This document shows positions 46,003 to 55,677 of a stretch of 64,000 nucleotides of DNA, in pieces. The notes beneath the pieces were generated by a model. It saw only the letters and a list, made by a program, of their open reading frames with translations. It was not told where the DNA came from and ran no database searches. The position numbers were made by a program, and so were the translations under genes. Origin of the DNA: Asaia bogorensis (GTDB taxonomy: Bacteria > Pseudomonadota > Alphaproteobacteria > Acetobacterales > Acetobacteraceae); NCBI GenBank assembly GCA_945869965.1, contig CAMBRC010000007.1, positions 1 through 64,000 on the forward strand, written 5' to 3'. Numbering within the stretch: the first letter of the stretch is position 1; every line of letters begins with the position of its first letter.

Positions 46003-47601
46003 ATGGCCGACATGGCTGACGTTGTGATCATCGGCGCCGGCGCCTCTGGGGGCGCCGCCGCGTGGAGCCTGGCCGACACCAAGATGCGCATCGTCTGCCT
46101 GGAACAGGGCGACTGGATGAAGCCGGACGAATACCCAACCTCCGGCCGCGACTGGGAGGCCCGCCAGCTCGGTGATTTCGCCATCTCGCCCAACCGCCGG
46201 GCACGGCCGACCGACTACCCGATCAACGAAGACAACTCGCCAATCCTGGTCGGCAACTTCAACGGCGTCGGCGGCGGCACGGTGCTCTATGCCGGCCACT
46301 TTCCCCGCCTTCACCCGAGCGACTTCCGGGTGAAGTCGCTGGACGGCATCGCCGATGACTGGCCGATCGACTACGCCACCCTCGCCCCCTTCTACGACCA
46401 GAACGACCGCATCACCGGCGTCTCCGGCCTCGCCGGCGACCCCGCCTACCCACCCCACGAAGCCCAGATGCCCCCCCTCCCGCTCGGCCGCTCCGGCGAG
46501 ATCCTGGGGGCCGCGATCAACAAGCTCGGCTGGCACTGGTGGCCCAGCGACAGCGCCATCGCGTCCGAGGATTACGAGGGTCGTGCGCGCTGCATCAACC
46601 TCGCCCACTGCACCTCCGGCTGTGCCCAGGGAGCCAAGGCGAGCACCGACATCACCTATTGGCCCGCCGCCATCCGCGCGGGTGTCGAACTGCGCACCCG
46701 GGCGCGCGTCCGAGAAGTCACGGTCGGCGATGACGGCATGGCCAACGGCGTCATCTACTACGACACCGATGGCCGCGAATGCTTCATCGGCGCCCATATC
46801 GTCATCATGGCATGCAACGCCATCGGCACATCGCGCATCCTGCTGAACTCGAAATCGGCGAAGTTCCCGGACGGACTGGCCAATTCCAGCGGGCTGGTGG
46901 GCCGCAACCTGATGTTCCACCCTTATGCCTCGATCATGGGGTATTTCGACGAACCCACCGATGGCTGGCGCGGGCCGGGCAACACGATGTGGAGCCATCA
47001 GTTCTACGAGACCGACCCGACGCGGGGCTTTCTGCGCGGCTACATTTTCGAGATGGTGCGTGGCCAGAACCCGGTGATGTCCGCCATCCTCGGCATGGCT
47101 GGCGGCATGGTGCCATGGGGGGCCGATCACCATGCCGCCTATCGCAAACTCGCGGGCCGGCGCACCGGGATGGTGGCGATCTGCGAGGACCTGCCGGAGT
47201 TGCATAACCGGGTGACGCTCGATCCCGTGCTGACCGATGGCCACGGCATCCCCGCGCCGAAAATCGACTACACGCTGTCAGAAAATTCGCGGCGCATGCT
47301 TGACCATGCGGTGGCCCGCGGCACCGATATCCTCACGGCCGCCGGCGCGCGCGACATTCTCAGCGAAGCGCCGATCCGCACCAATGGCGTGCACATGATG
47401 GGCACCGCGCGAATGGGCCTGGACCCCGCTCGCTCGGTGGTCAACGAATGGGGCCGGGCGCATGACGTGAAGAACCTGTTCGTGGTCGATGGCTCGATCT
47501 TCGTCACCTCGGCGGGCGTGAACCCGACGCGGACGATCCAGGCGCTGTCGCTCTACATCAGCGACCAGATCAAGCAACGCTTGGCCACGCTGTTCGATTG
47601 A
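46003..47601 (+). CDS. GMC-family FAD dehydrogenase, array member 1
   Basis: A 532-residue flavoprotein. The N-terminal FAD motif is VVIIGAGASGGAAAWSLA, with NFNGVGGGTVLYAG next. RARCINLAHCTSGCAQGAK holds three Cys spaced C-x5-C-x3-C, as in FAD glucose dehydrogenase with a [3Fe-4S] cluster. The C-terminal catalytic part is GVHMMGTARMG...NEWGRAHDVKNLFVVDGSIF and GVNPTRTIQ, supplying the His/Asn pair. No signal peptide. It opens the tandem operon; GGAG precedes the ATG, and member 2 starts five bases after its stop. Confidence 0.95.
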   Translation: MADMADVVIIGAGASGGAAAWSLADTKMRIVCLEQGDWMKPDEYPTSGRDWEARQLGDFAISPNRRARPTDYPINEDNSPILVGNFNGVGGGTVLYAGHFPRLHPSDFRVKSLDGIADDWPIDYATLAPFYDQNDRITGVSGLAGDPAYPPHEAQMPPLPLGRSGEILGAAINKLGWHWWPSDSAIASEDYEGRARCINLAHCTSGCAQGAKASTDITYWPAAIRAGVELRTRARVREVTVGDDGMANGVIYYDTDGRECFIGAHIVIMACNAIGTSRILLNSKSAKFPDGLANSSGLVGRNLMFHPYASIMGYFDEPTDGWRGPGNTMWSHQFYETDPTRGFLRGYIFEMVRGQNPVMSAILGMAGGMVPWGADHHAAYRKLAGRRTGMVAICEDLPELHNRVTLDPVLTDGHGIPAPKIDYTLSENSRRMLDHAVARGTDILTAAGARDILSEAPIRTNGVHMMGTARMGLDPARSVVNEWGRAHDVKNLFVVDGSIFVTSAGVNPTRTIQALSLYISDQIKQRLATLFD

Positions 47602-47606
47602 GCGCG

Positions 47607-49205
47607 ATGAACGAGCCCGTCGACATCCTCATCATCGGTGCCGGCGCTTCCGGGGCGGCCTTTGCCTGGGCGATGACCGAGACGCGGATGCGCATCGTCT
47701 GCCTGGAACAGGGCGAATGGACCAAGCCCGCGGAGTTCCCGGCCACGCGGCGCGATGTCGAGGCGCGCAACGGCGGCGATTTCGCCATCAGCCCGAACCG
47801 GCGCCAGCGTGTGACCGACTATCCGATCCACGAGGACGGCTCCTGCATCAAGGTTGCGAACTTCAACGGCGTGGGCGGCGGCACGGTGCTGTACGGCGCA
47901 CATACGCCGCGTTTTCATCCGAGCGATTTCCGGGTGAAGTCGCTGGACGGCATCGCCGATGACTGGCCGATCGACTACGCCACGCTGGCGCCGTTCTACG
48001 ATATCAACGACCGGATGATGGGCGTCTCGGGCCTGGCCGGTGATCCCGCCTATCCCGGCAAGACCGTGCCGATGAAGCCGCTGCCGATGGGGCGGGCCAG
48101 CGAAACCCTTGGGCGCGGCTTCAACAAGCTGGGGTGGCATTGGTGGCCGAGCGACAGCACGATTGCGTCCGAGGAGTACGAGGGAAGGCCGGCCTGTATC
48201 AATCTCGGCCAGTGCACCGCCGGCTGCGCGCAGGGGGCGAAGGGCAGCACGGATATCACCTATTGGCCGCAGGCCATCCGAGCGGGAGTGGAGCTGCGCA
48301 CGCGCTGCCGGGTGCGGGAGATTACGCTGGGGCCGGACGGCATGGCGAATGGCACGATCTACTACGATGCCGACGGCCGGGAGGTTTTCCAGGCGGCGCA
48401 TATCGTGGTGATGGCGTGCAACGGCATCGGCACGCCGCGCATCCTGTTGAACTCGAAGTCGGAGCGGTTCCCGAACGGGCTGGCCAATTCGTCGGACCAG
48501 GTCGGGCGGAACCTGATGTTCCATCCCTATGTCAGCATCTTCGGCTATTTCGATCATGAACTGGATGGCGAGCGCGGGCCGGACAATGCCATGTGGAGCC
48601 ACGAGTTCTACGAGACCGACGAGAGCCGGGGGTTCAAGCGCGGCTTCATCTGGGAGTTCTCACGCGGCGAGGGCACGGCGGCGCTGGCGCTTGACGGCAC
48701 GGCCAATGGGTTGATCCCCTGGGGCACCGGGCATCATGCGGCGTATCGGCGCTATCACCGGCGCGGGACGGGATTGGGGGCGATCCTGGAGGACCTGCCG
48801 GAGCCGCATAATCGGGTGACGCTTGATCCCGCGCTGACGGATACTGACGGCATTCCGGCGCCGCGCATCGCCTATACGCTGAGCGAGAACAGCCGGCGGA
48901 TGATCGACTTCGCCATTGCGCGCGGCACCGAGGTGTTGACGGCGGCCGGGGCGTATCGGGTGGAATCCGAGGGGCCGCTGCCCTATGGCGGCTGGCACCT
49001 GATGGGCACCGCGCGCATGGGCACGAACCCGGCGACATCGGTGGTCAATGAATGGGGCCGGGCGCATGATGTGAAGAATCTGTTCATCGTCGACGGCTCG
49101 ATCTTTGTCACCTCGGCCGGGGTGAACCCGACCCCCACCATCCAGGCGCTGGCGCTGTATATCGCCGACCAGATAAAGCAGCGCCTGGACACCTTGTTCG
49201 AGTAG
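47607..49205 (+). CDS. GMC-family FAD dehydrogenase, array member 2
   Basis: A 532-residue paralogue: DILIIGAGASGAAFAWAM at the N-terminus, cluster Cys at 197, 203 and 207 in ACINLGQCTAGCAQGAK, and GGWHLMGTARMG with GVNPTPTIQ at the C-terminus. The ATG at 47607 is chosen over an upstream in-frame TTG (47598) because it matches the length of the other N-termini. It lies five bases after member 1, and no strong ribosome site is visible, so reinitiation is likely. The NRRQRVTDYPI segment differs from neighbours, which may affect substrate choice. Confidence 0.94.
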   Translation: MNEPVDILIIGAGASGAAFAWAMTETRMRIVCLEQGEWTKPAEFPATRRDVEARNGGDFAISPNRRQRVTDYPIHEDGSCIKVANFNGVGGGTVLYGAHTPRFHPSDFRVKSLDGIADDWPIDYATLAPFYDINDRMMGVSGLAGDPAYPGKTVPMKPLPMGRASETLGRGFNKLGWHWWPSDSTIASEEYEGRPACINLGQCTAGCAQGAKGSTDITYWPQAIRAGVELRTRCRVREITLGPDGMANGTIYYDADGREVFQAAHIVVMACNGIGTPRILLNSKSERFPNGLANSSDQVGRNLMFHPYVSIFGYFDHELDGERGPDNAMWSHEFYETDESRGFKRGFIWEFSRGEGTAALALDGTANGLIPWGTGHHAAYRRYHRRGTGLGAILEDLPEPHNRVTLDPALTDTDGIPAPRIAYTLSENSRRMIDFAIARGTEVLTAAGAYRVESEGPLPYGGWHLMGTARMGTNPATSVVNEWGRAHDVKNLFIVDGSIFVTSAGVNPTPTIQALALYIADQIKQRLDTLFE

Positions 49206-49215
49206 GAAACCGCAA

Positions 49216-50835
49216 GTGGCTGACGACATCGTCGACGTTCTCATCATCGGTGCCGGTGCCTCCGGGGCGGCCGTGGCCTGGAGCCTGGCCGACACCAAGA
49301 TGCGCATCGTCTGCCTGGAACAGGGCGGCTGGATGAAGCCCTCCGAGTATCCCTCGACCGGGCGGGACTGGGAGGCGCGGGCGATGGGGGACTACTCGAC
49401 CAGTCCGAACCGGCGTGGCCGACCTGAGGATTATCCGATCAACGACGATGCCTCACCGATCAAGGTGGTGAACTTCAACGGCGTCGGCGGCGGGACGGTG
49501 ATGTACACCGCGCATTGGCCGCGCCTGCATCCGTCCGATTTCCGCACCAAGACGCTGGACGGCGTCGGCGATGACTGGCCGGTCAGCTACGACATGCTGG
49601 AACCGTATTACAACCAGAACGACCGCATGATGGGGGTGTCCGGCATGGCTGGCGACCCCGCCTATCCGCCCAATGGCGTGGCACAGAGCAACCGGCGGCT
49701 GATGCCCGCTTTACCGCTGGGGCGGTCCGGGAAGATCTGGGGCGAGGCGATGAACAAGCTCGGCTGGCACTGGTGGCCATCGGACGCCACCATTGCCACC
49801 GAGGACTACGAGGGCCGCGCCAAGTGCATCAATCTCGGCCATTGCACGCCTGGGTGTGCGCAGGGGGCGAAGGGCAGCACGGACATCACCTATTGGCCGA
49901 TTGCCATTCGGGCGGGGGTGGAGCTGCGCACGCATTGCCGGGTCAAGCGGATCGTGACCGGCGAGGACGGCATGGCAACCGGAGTGGAGTATTTCGATAA
50001 GGACGGCGCGCTGCATTTCCAGGCGGCGCATGTCGTGGTGGTGGCATGCAACGGCATCGGCACCCCGCGGCTGTTGCTGAACTCGGCGAGCGAACGCCAT
50101 CCGAACGGGCTGGCCAATTCGTCGGACCAGGTGGGGCGGAACCTGATGTTCCATCCGTATATCCAGGTCTTCGGCTATATGGACGAGGAGGTGGACGGCA
50201 ATCGCGGGCCGCCGCTCAACCTGTGGAGCCACGAGTTCTACGAGACCGATCCGGCGCGGGATTTCAAGCGCGGCTACATGCTGCAGATCGGCCGCGGCAA
50301 CGGGACGGTGGCCGAGGCGATCGCCAGCCACGAGAATGGGCGCCTGCCCTGGGGGGCGGAGCACCATGCGCGGTTTCGCAAACTCGCCTATCGCAAGCTG
50401 AACCTTTCCGTGGTGGTGGACGATTTGCCGGAGGCGCATAACCGGGTGACGCTCGATCCCGTGCTGACCGACAGCAGCGGCATTCCCGCCCCGAAGGTGG
50501 AATACACCATCGGCGAGAACTCGCGGCGGATGATCGAGCACGGGGTGGAGCGCTGCAAGACGGTGCTGCGCACGGCGGGCGCGCGGGATATCGGGGTGCA
50601 GTACCCGATCGTCTTCGGTGGCTGGCACAATCTCGGCACCGCGCGCATGGGCGAGGACCCCGGGACCTCGGTGGTCAATGGCTGGGGGCGGGCGCATGAC
50701 GTGAAGAACCTGTTCATCGTCGACGGCTCGATCTTCGTCACCGCCGGCGCCGTGAACCCGACCTCAACCATCCAGGCCCTCGCGCTCTACATCGCCGACC
50801 AGATGAAGCAGCGCCTGGACAATTTGTTCGATTGA
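49216..50835 (+). CDS. GMC-family FAD dehydrogenase, array member 3
   Basis: A 539-residue paralogue starting at GTG after TAGGAAACC. It has VLIIGAGASGAAVAWSLA, NFNGVGGGTVMYTAHWPRLHP, KCINLGHCTPGCAQGAK (the three Cys) and GGWHNLGTARMG. It is slightly longer because of an insertion before the substrate-lid segment (PNGVAQSNRRLMPALPLG). It shares several signature segments with member 4 (VKRI, LNLSVVVDD), and these two look the most alike in the array. Confidence 0.95.
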   Translation: MADDIVDVLIIGAGASGAAVAWSLADTKMRIVCLEQGGWMKPSEYPSTGRDWEARAMGDYSTSPNRRGRPEDYPINDDASPIKVVNFNGVGGGTVMYTAHWPRLHPSDFRTKTLDGVGDDWPVSYDMLEPYYNQNDRMMGVSGMAGDPAYPPNGVAQSNRRLMPALPLGRSGKIWGEAMNKLGWHWWPSDATIATEDYEGRAKCINLGHCTPGCAQGAKGSTDITYWPIAIRAGVELRTHCRVKRIVTGEDGMATGVEYFDKDGALHFQAAHVVVVACNGIGTPRLLLNSASERHPNGLANSSDQVGRNLMFHPYIQVFGYMDEEVDGNRGPPLNLWSHEFYETDPARDFKRGYMLQIGRGNGTVAEAIASHENGRLPWGAEHHARFRKLAYRKLNLSVVVDDLPEAHNRVTLDPVLTDSSGIPAPKVEYTIGENSRRMIEHGVERCKTVLRTAGARDIGVQYPIVFGGWHNLGTARMGEDPGTSVVNGWGRAHDVKNLFIVDGSIFVTAGAVNPTSTIQALALYIADQMKQRLDNLFD

Positions 50836-50840
50836 GCACC

Positions 50841-52442
50841 ATGAGCGAGCCCGTCGACATCCTGATCATCGGCGCCGGCGCCTCGGGGGCGGCAGCTGCC
50901 TGGTCGCTGGCCGAGACGAAGATGCGTATCGTCTGTCTGGAACAGGGCGGCTGGGTGACGCCCGGCGACTACCCAGCCAATGGGCGGGACTGGGAGGCGC
51001 GGGCGACCGGCGATTTCTCACCCAGCCCGAACCGGCGCGGGCGGCCGGAGGATTATCCGGTCAATGACGATGCCTCGCCGATCAAGATCCTGAACTTCAA
51101 CGGCGTCGGCGGCGGGACGATCATGTACACCGCGCATTGGCCGCGGCTGCATCCGAGCGATTTCCGCACCCGCACACTGGATGGTGTCGGCGCGGACTGG
51201 CCAGTCAGCTATGCCCAGCTCACCCCGTTCTATGATCTCAACGACCGGATGATGGGCGTGTCCGGCCTGGCCGGCGATCCCGCCTATCCCGCGGGCAAGA
51301 CGCCGCAGATGCCGCCGCATGCGCTGGGCCGCTCGGGGGCGGTGTGGGGCGAGGCGTTCAACAAGTTGGGCTGGCATTGGTGGCCGTCGGACAACACGGC
51401 GGCGACCGAGGAATACGAGGGCCGGGCCAAGTGCATCAACCTCGCCCATTGCACCCCCGGCTGTGCCCAGGGGGCGAAGGCCAGCGTGGACATCACCTAT
51501 TGGCCCGCGGCGATCCGGGCGGGGGTGGAACTGCGGACCCATTGCCGGGTCAAGCGCATCACCACCGGCGATGACGGCCTAGCCACCGGCGCCGAGTATT
51601 TCGACAGCGACGGCAAGCTGTGCTTCCAGGCGGCGCATGTCGTCATCGTCGCCTGCAACGGCATCGGCACGCCCCGGCTGTTGCTCGCCTCGGCCAGCGA
51701 GCGGCACCCGAACGGGCTGGCCAATTCATCCGGCCAAGTCGGGCGCAACCTGATGCTGCATCCCTATGTCTCGGTCTACGGCTATGTCGACCAGGAGGTG
51801 GACGGCAATCGCGGCCCGCCGCTGTCGCTGTGGAGCCACGAGTTCTATGAGACCGACCCGGCGCGGGATTTCAAGCGTGGCTACATCTTCCAGATCGCCC
51901 GCGGCGCCGGACCAGTGCTGGAAGCGACCACCAGCTTCGAGCATGGCCGCCTACCCTGGGGGGCCGGGCATCACGCGGTGATGCGCAGGTTGCACTATCG
52001 CCGGCTGAACCTGTCGATTGTGGTTGATGACATTCCGGAGGCGCATAACCGGGTGACGCTCGATCCCGTGCTGACCGACAGCCATGGCATCGCGGCCCCG
52101 AAGGTCGAGTATGTCGTTGGCGAGAACAGCCGGCGGATGATTGCGCATGGCGTGGAGAAGGCCTCGCTGCTGCTCGCCACCGCGGGCGCGCGCGATATCT
52201 CGGTGGTGGACCCGATCCCGCTGTCGGGCTTTCACAACCTGGGCACCGCGCGCATGGGGGCGGACCCGACCCGCTCGGTGGTCAACGAATGGGGCCGGGC
52301 GCATGATGTGAAGAACCTGTTCGTCATCGACGGCAGCCTGTTCGTCACCGCCGGCGGGGTGAACCCGACCTCCACCATCCAGGCCCTGGCGCTCTATGTC
52401 GCGGATGCGATGAAGCAGCGCCTGGCCACTCTGTTCGATTGA
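50841..52442 (+). CDS. GMC-family FAD dehydrogenase, array member 4
   Basis: A 533-residue paralogue with DILIIGAGASGAAAAWSLA, GGGTIMYTAHWPRLHP, KCINLAHCTPGCAQGAK and GFHNLGTARMG. It starts five bases after member 3; an in-frame TTG (50832) overlaps the previous stop, but the ATG is preferred. Its tail DAMKQRLATLFD is shared by the array. Sequence features group it with member 3, suggesting a later duplication of that pair. Confidence 0.95.
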   Translation: MSEPVDILIIGAGASGAAAAWSLAETKMRIVCLEQGGWVTPGDYPANGRDWEARATGDFSPSPNRRGRPEDYPVNDDASPIKILNFNGVGGGTIMYTAHWPRLHPSDFRTRTLDGVGADWPVSYAQLTPFYDLNDRMMGVSGLAGDPAYPAGKTPQMPPHALGRSGAVWGEAFNKLGWHWWPSDNTAATEEYEGRAKCINLAHCTPGCAQGAKASVDITYWPAAIRAGVELRTHCRVKRITTGDDGLATGAEYFDSDGKLCFQAAHVVIVACNGIGTPRLLLASASERHPNGLANSSGQVGRNLMLHPYVSVYGYVDQEVDGNRGPPLSLWSHEFYETDPARDFKRGYIFQIARGAGPVLEATTSFEHGRLPWGAGHHAVMRRLHYRRLNLSIVVDDIPEAHNRVTLDPVLTDSHGIAAPKVEYVVGENSRRMIAHGVEKASLLLATAGARDISVVDPIPLSGFHNLGTARMGADPTRSVVNEWGRAHDVKNLFVIDGSLFVTAGGVNPTSTIQALALYVADAMKQRLATLFD

Positions 52443-52447
52443 GCACT

Positions 52448-54046
52448 ATGAGCGAACCCGTCGACATCCTGATCATCGGTTCCGGCGCCTCGGGGGCGGC
52501 GTTTGCCTGGTCGATGGCGGACACCAAGATGCGCATCGTCTGCCTGGAACAGGGCGACTGGGTGAAGCCGACCGACTATCCGGCCAATGGGCGGGATTGG
52601 GAGGCAAGGCGCTACGGCGATTCCGACATCATGGCCAATCGGCGCCAATTGCCAGCGGACTACCCGATCAATGACGCCAACTCGATCGTCAAGATCGCAA
52701 CGTACAACGCCGTCGGTGGCGGCACGGTGCATTACGCGGCCCATTTCCCGCGGCTGCATCCGAGCGACTTCCGGGTGAAGTCGCTGGACGGCGTGGCCGA
52801 TGACTGGCCGATCAACTATCGCACGCTGGAGCCGTTCTTTGCCGAGAACGACCAGATGATGGGGGTTGCCGGGCTGGCGGGTGACCCCGCCTATCCCGCC
52901 CACACGCCGCCCCTGCCGCCGGTGCCGCTCGGCCCCTCCGGCACGCGCGCGGCCGAGGCGTTGAACCGGCTGGGCTGGCATTGGTGGCCGTCGGACTCCG
53001 CCATCGCCACGGTGGAGCATGACGGCCGCGCAGCCTGTATCAATCTGGGCCATTGCCTGCCGGGCTGTGCCCAAGGGGCGAAGGGCAGCACCGACATCAC
53101 CTATTGGCCGCGGGCGATCCGCGCCGGCGTGGAGCTGCGCACCAACTGCCGTGTGCGTGAGATCACCGTGGGCGACGACGGGATGGCGACCGGCGCGATC
53201 TACTATGACCGCGACGGGCGCGAAGTCTTCCAGCCCGCCCATGTCGTGGTGATGGCCGCCAACGGGATCGGCACGCCACGGCTGCTGCTCAACTCGGTGT
53301 CCCAGGCGTTCCCCAATGGGCTCGCCAATTCATCGGGCCAGGTCGGGCGCAACCTGATGCTCCATCCCTGGCCGATCATCCATGGCTGGGTCGATGACAG
53401 GCTGGAGGGCCAGCGCGGTCCCGTCGTCTCGCTCTGGAGCAAGCAGTTCTACGAAACCGACCCAAACCGCGACTTCGTCCGTGGCTACATGCTGCAATTC
53501 GGCCGCGGACCGGGGCCCGTGGGCGAGGCGATGACCGGCGTGGAAGCCGGGCGCATACCCTGGGGGCCCGGCCACCACGCCGCGATGCGCCGGTTCAACA
53601 ACCACCGCTTCCATGTCGGCGTGGCCTGTGACGACCTGCCGGAGGCCCATAACCGGATCACGCTGGACCCCGTGTTGAAGGACGCGCATGGCATTCCCGC
53701 CCCGCGCATCGACTACACGATGTCCGAGAACACGCGGCGCATGATGGAACACGGCATCGCGCGGGCCACAGAGATCATGCGCGAAGCCGGTGCCCACACG
53801 ATTGCCGTCTCGCGCGAGGTGCTGAACTATCCCGGCCACCTGCTCGGCACCGCGCGCATGGTCCGCGATCCCTGGACCTCCGTGGTGAACGAATGGGGCC
53901 GCAGCCACGACGTGAAGAACCTGTTCATCATCGACGGCTCGGTCTTCGTCACCGGCGGCGGCGTGAACCCGACCTCGACCATCCAGGCCATAGCACTCTA
54001 CATTGCCGATCAGATGAAACAGCGGCTCGACACGCTGTTCGATTGA
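52448..54046 (+). CDS. GMC-family FAD dehydrogenase, array member 5
   Basis: A 532-residue paralogue. The FAD motif DILIIGSGASGAAFAWSMA has Ser in place of Ala, the cluster motif is ACINLGHCLPGCAQGAK, and the catalytic part is YPGHLLGTARMVRDP with GVNPTSTIQ. It differs most in the middle, with MLHPWPIIHGWVDDR and SKQFYET, and its C-terminal GTARM-V lacks the usual Gly, so it may act on a distinct substrate. Confidence 0.94.
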   Translation: MSEPVDILIIGSGASGAAFAWSMADTKMRIVCLEQGDWVKPTDYPANGRDWEARRYGDSDIMANRRQLPADYPINDANSIVKIATYNAVGGGTVHYAAHFPRLHPSDFRVKSLDGVADDWPINYRTLEPFFAENDQMMGVAGLAGDPAYPAHTPPLPPVPLGPSGTRAAEALNRLGWHWWPSDSAIATVEHDGRAACINLGHCLPGCAQGAKGSTDITYWPRAIRAGVELRTNCRVREITVGDDGMATGAIYYDRDGREVFQPAHVVVMAANGIGTPRLLLNSVSQAFPNGLANSSGQVGRNLMLHPWPIIHGWVDDRLEGQRGPVVSLWSKQFYETDPNRDFVRGYMLQFGRGPGPVGEAMTGVEAGRIPWGPGHHAAMRRFNNHRFHVGVACDDLPEAHNRITLDPVLKDAHGIPAPRIDYTMSENTRRMMEHGIARATEIMREAGAHTIAVSREVLNYPGHLLGTARMVRDPWTSVVNEWGRSHDVKNLFIIDGSVFVTGGGVNPTSTIQAIALYIADQMKQRLDTLFD

Positions 54047-54055
54047 GGAACACCG

Positions 54056-55666
54056 ATGCCCCAGCTTGACCCCGTCGACGTGCTCATCATCGGCTCCGGT
54101 GCTTCCGGCGCCGCCGTGGCCTGGAGCCTGGCCGACACCAAGATGCGAATCCTCTGCCTGGAACAGGGGGATTGGCAGAACCCGACCGACTATCCCTCGA
54201 ACGGCCGGGACTGGGAGGCGCGGCAGTTCAACGATATGGCGACCTCGCCGAACCGCCGCCAGCTCTGGTCGGACTATCCGGTCAACGACGACAACTCGCC
54301 GATCAAGGTGCTGAACTTCAATGCCGTCGGCGGCAGCACCATCCTGTATGCGGCGCATTACCCGCGGCTGCATCCGTCCGACTTCAAGGTGAAGTCGCTG
54401 GACGGCGTGGCCGATGACTGGCCGGTGGACTACCACCAGCTCGAACCCTTCTTCGCCGAGAATGACCGCATGACGGGCGTGTCCGGCATGACGGGCGATC
54501 CCGCCTATCCGCCCCAGAAAACGCCGCCGATGGAGCCGCTGCCGATGGGCCGCTCCGGGCGCATGCTGGGCGAGGCGATGAACCGGCTGGGCTGGCACTG
54601 GTGGCCCAGCGATTGCGCAGTGACCACGCGGGAATACGAGGGCCGCGCGCCCTGCATCAACCTCGGCCACTGCATCGCCGGCTGTGCCCAGGGCGCCAAG
54701 GCCAGCACCGACATCACCTATTGGCCCGCCGCGATCCGCGCCGGCGTCGAACTGCGCACCCGGGCGCGCGTGCGCGAGATCACCGTGGACCCTGCCACCG
54801 GCATGGCCAATGGCGTGATCTACTATGACCGCGACGGGGTGGAGCAGTTCCAGCCCGCCCATGTCGTGGTGGTCGCCGCCAACGGCATCGGCACGCCGCG
54901 GCTGTTGCTGAACTCGAAATCGGAGCGCTTCCCGAACGGCCTGGCCAATTCCTCCGGGCTCGTCGGCAAGAACCTGATGTTCCATCCCTATGCCAGCATC
55001 TGGGGCTATTTCAACGAGGAGACGGACGGCAATCGCGGCCCACCGCTGTCGCTTTGGAGCCACGAATTCTACGAGTCCGATCCGTCGCGAGGTTTCGTGC
55101 GTGGCTATTCCTGGCAGTTCGGCCGCGGCGTCGGCGCGATCCTGGAGGCGCAACAATCAATGGCCTCCGGCCGCCTGCCCTGGGGCGCCGAACACCACGC
55201 CGTATATCGGAAACTCTACAACCGCCGCATGAACATCGCCGCCATCTGCGAGGACCTGCCGGAGGAGCATAACCGCGTCACCCTCGATCCCGTGCTGAAG
55301 GACGCCCACGGCATCCCCGCCCCGAAGATCGACTACACGATCAGCGAAAACTCCAACCGCATGCTCAACCACGCCATCGCGCGGGCCACGGAGGCGCTGC
55401 GCGAAGCCGGCGCGTACGACATCGGCGTCGAGCGCCCGATCCTGAACGGCGGCTGGCACCTGCTCGGCACCGCCCGCATGGGCACCGACCCCACCCGCTC
55501 CGTCGTCAACGATTGGGGCCGCACCCATGACGTGAAGAACCTGTTCATCGTCGACGGCTCGATCTTCACCACCTCCGGCGGCGTCAACCCAACCTCCACC
55601 ATCCAGGCCCTGGCACTCTACATCGCCGATCAGATGAAGCAGCGCCTCGCCACTTTGTTCGATTGA
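54056..55666 (+). CDS. GMC-family FAD dehydrogenase, array member 6
   Basis: A 536-residue paralogue with GAGGAA before the ATG. It has DVLIIGSGASGAAVAWSLA, NFNAVGGSTILYAAHYPRLHP, PCINLGHCIAGCAQGAK and GGWHLLGTARMGTDPTRSVVNDWGR. It is the last dehydrogenase and is followed after 11 bp by the small-subunit gene. All six share a C-terminal QRL(D/A)TLF ending except for small variations. Confidence 0.95.
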   Translation: MPQLDPVDVLIIGSGASGAAVAWSLADTKMRILCLEQGDWQNPTDYPSNGRDWEARQFNDMATSPNRRQLWSDYPVNDDNSPIKVLNFNAVGGSTILYAAHYPRLHPSDFKVKSLDGVADDWPVDYHQLEPFFAENDRMTGVSGMTGDPAYPPQKTPPMEPLPMGRSGRMLGEAMNRLGWHWWPSDCAVTTREYEGRAPCINLGHCIAGCAQGAKASTDITYWPAAIRAGVELRTRARVREITVDPATGMANGVIYYDRDGVEQFQPAHVVVVAANGIGTPRLLLNSKSERFPNGLANSSGLVGKNLMFHPYASIWGYFNEETDGNRGPPLSLWSHEFYESDPSRGFVRGYSWQFGRGVGAILEAQQSMASGRLPWGAEHHAVYRKLYNRRMNIAAICEDLPEEHNRVTLDPVLKDAHGIPAPKIDYTISENSNRMLNHAIARATEALREAGAYDIGVERPILNGGWHLLGTARMGTDPTRSVVNDWGRTHDVKNLFIVDGSIFTTSGGVNPTSTIQALALYIADQMKQRLATLFD

Positions 55667-55677
55667 GGATCAGCCCG

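Noticed and set aside
46003-55666. Assembly artefact from collapsing or duplicating one GMC gene
   Set aside because: The six copies differ throughout, have different lengths, and keep clean junctions, so artificial duplication is unlikely.
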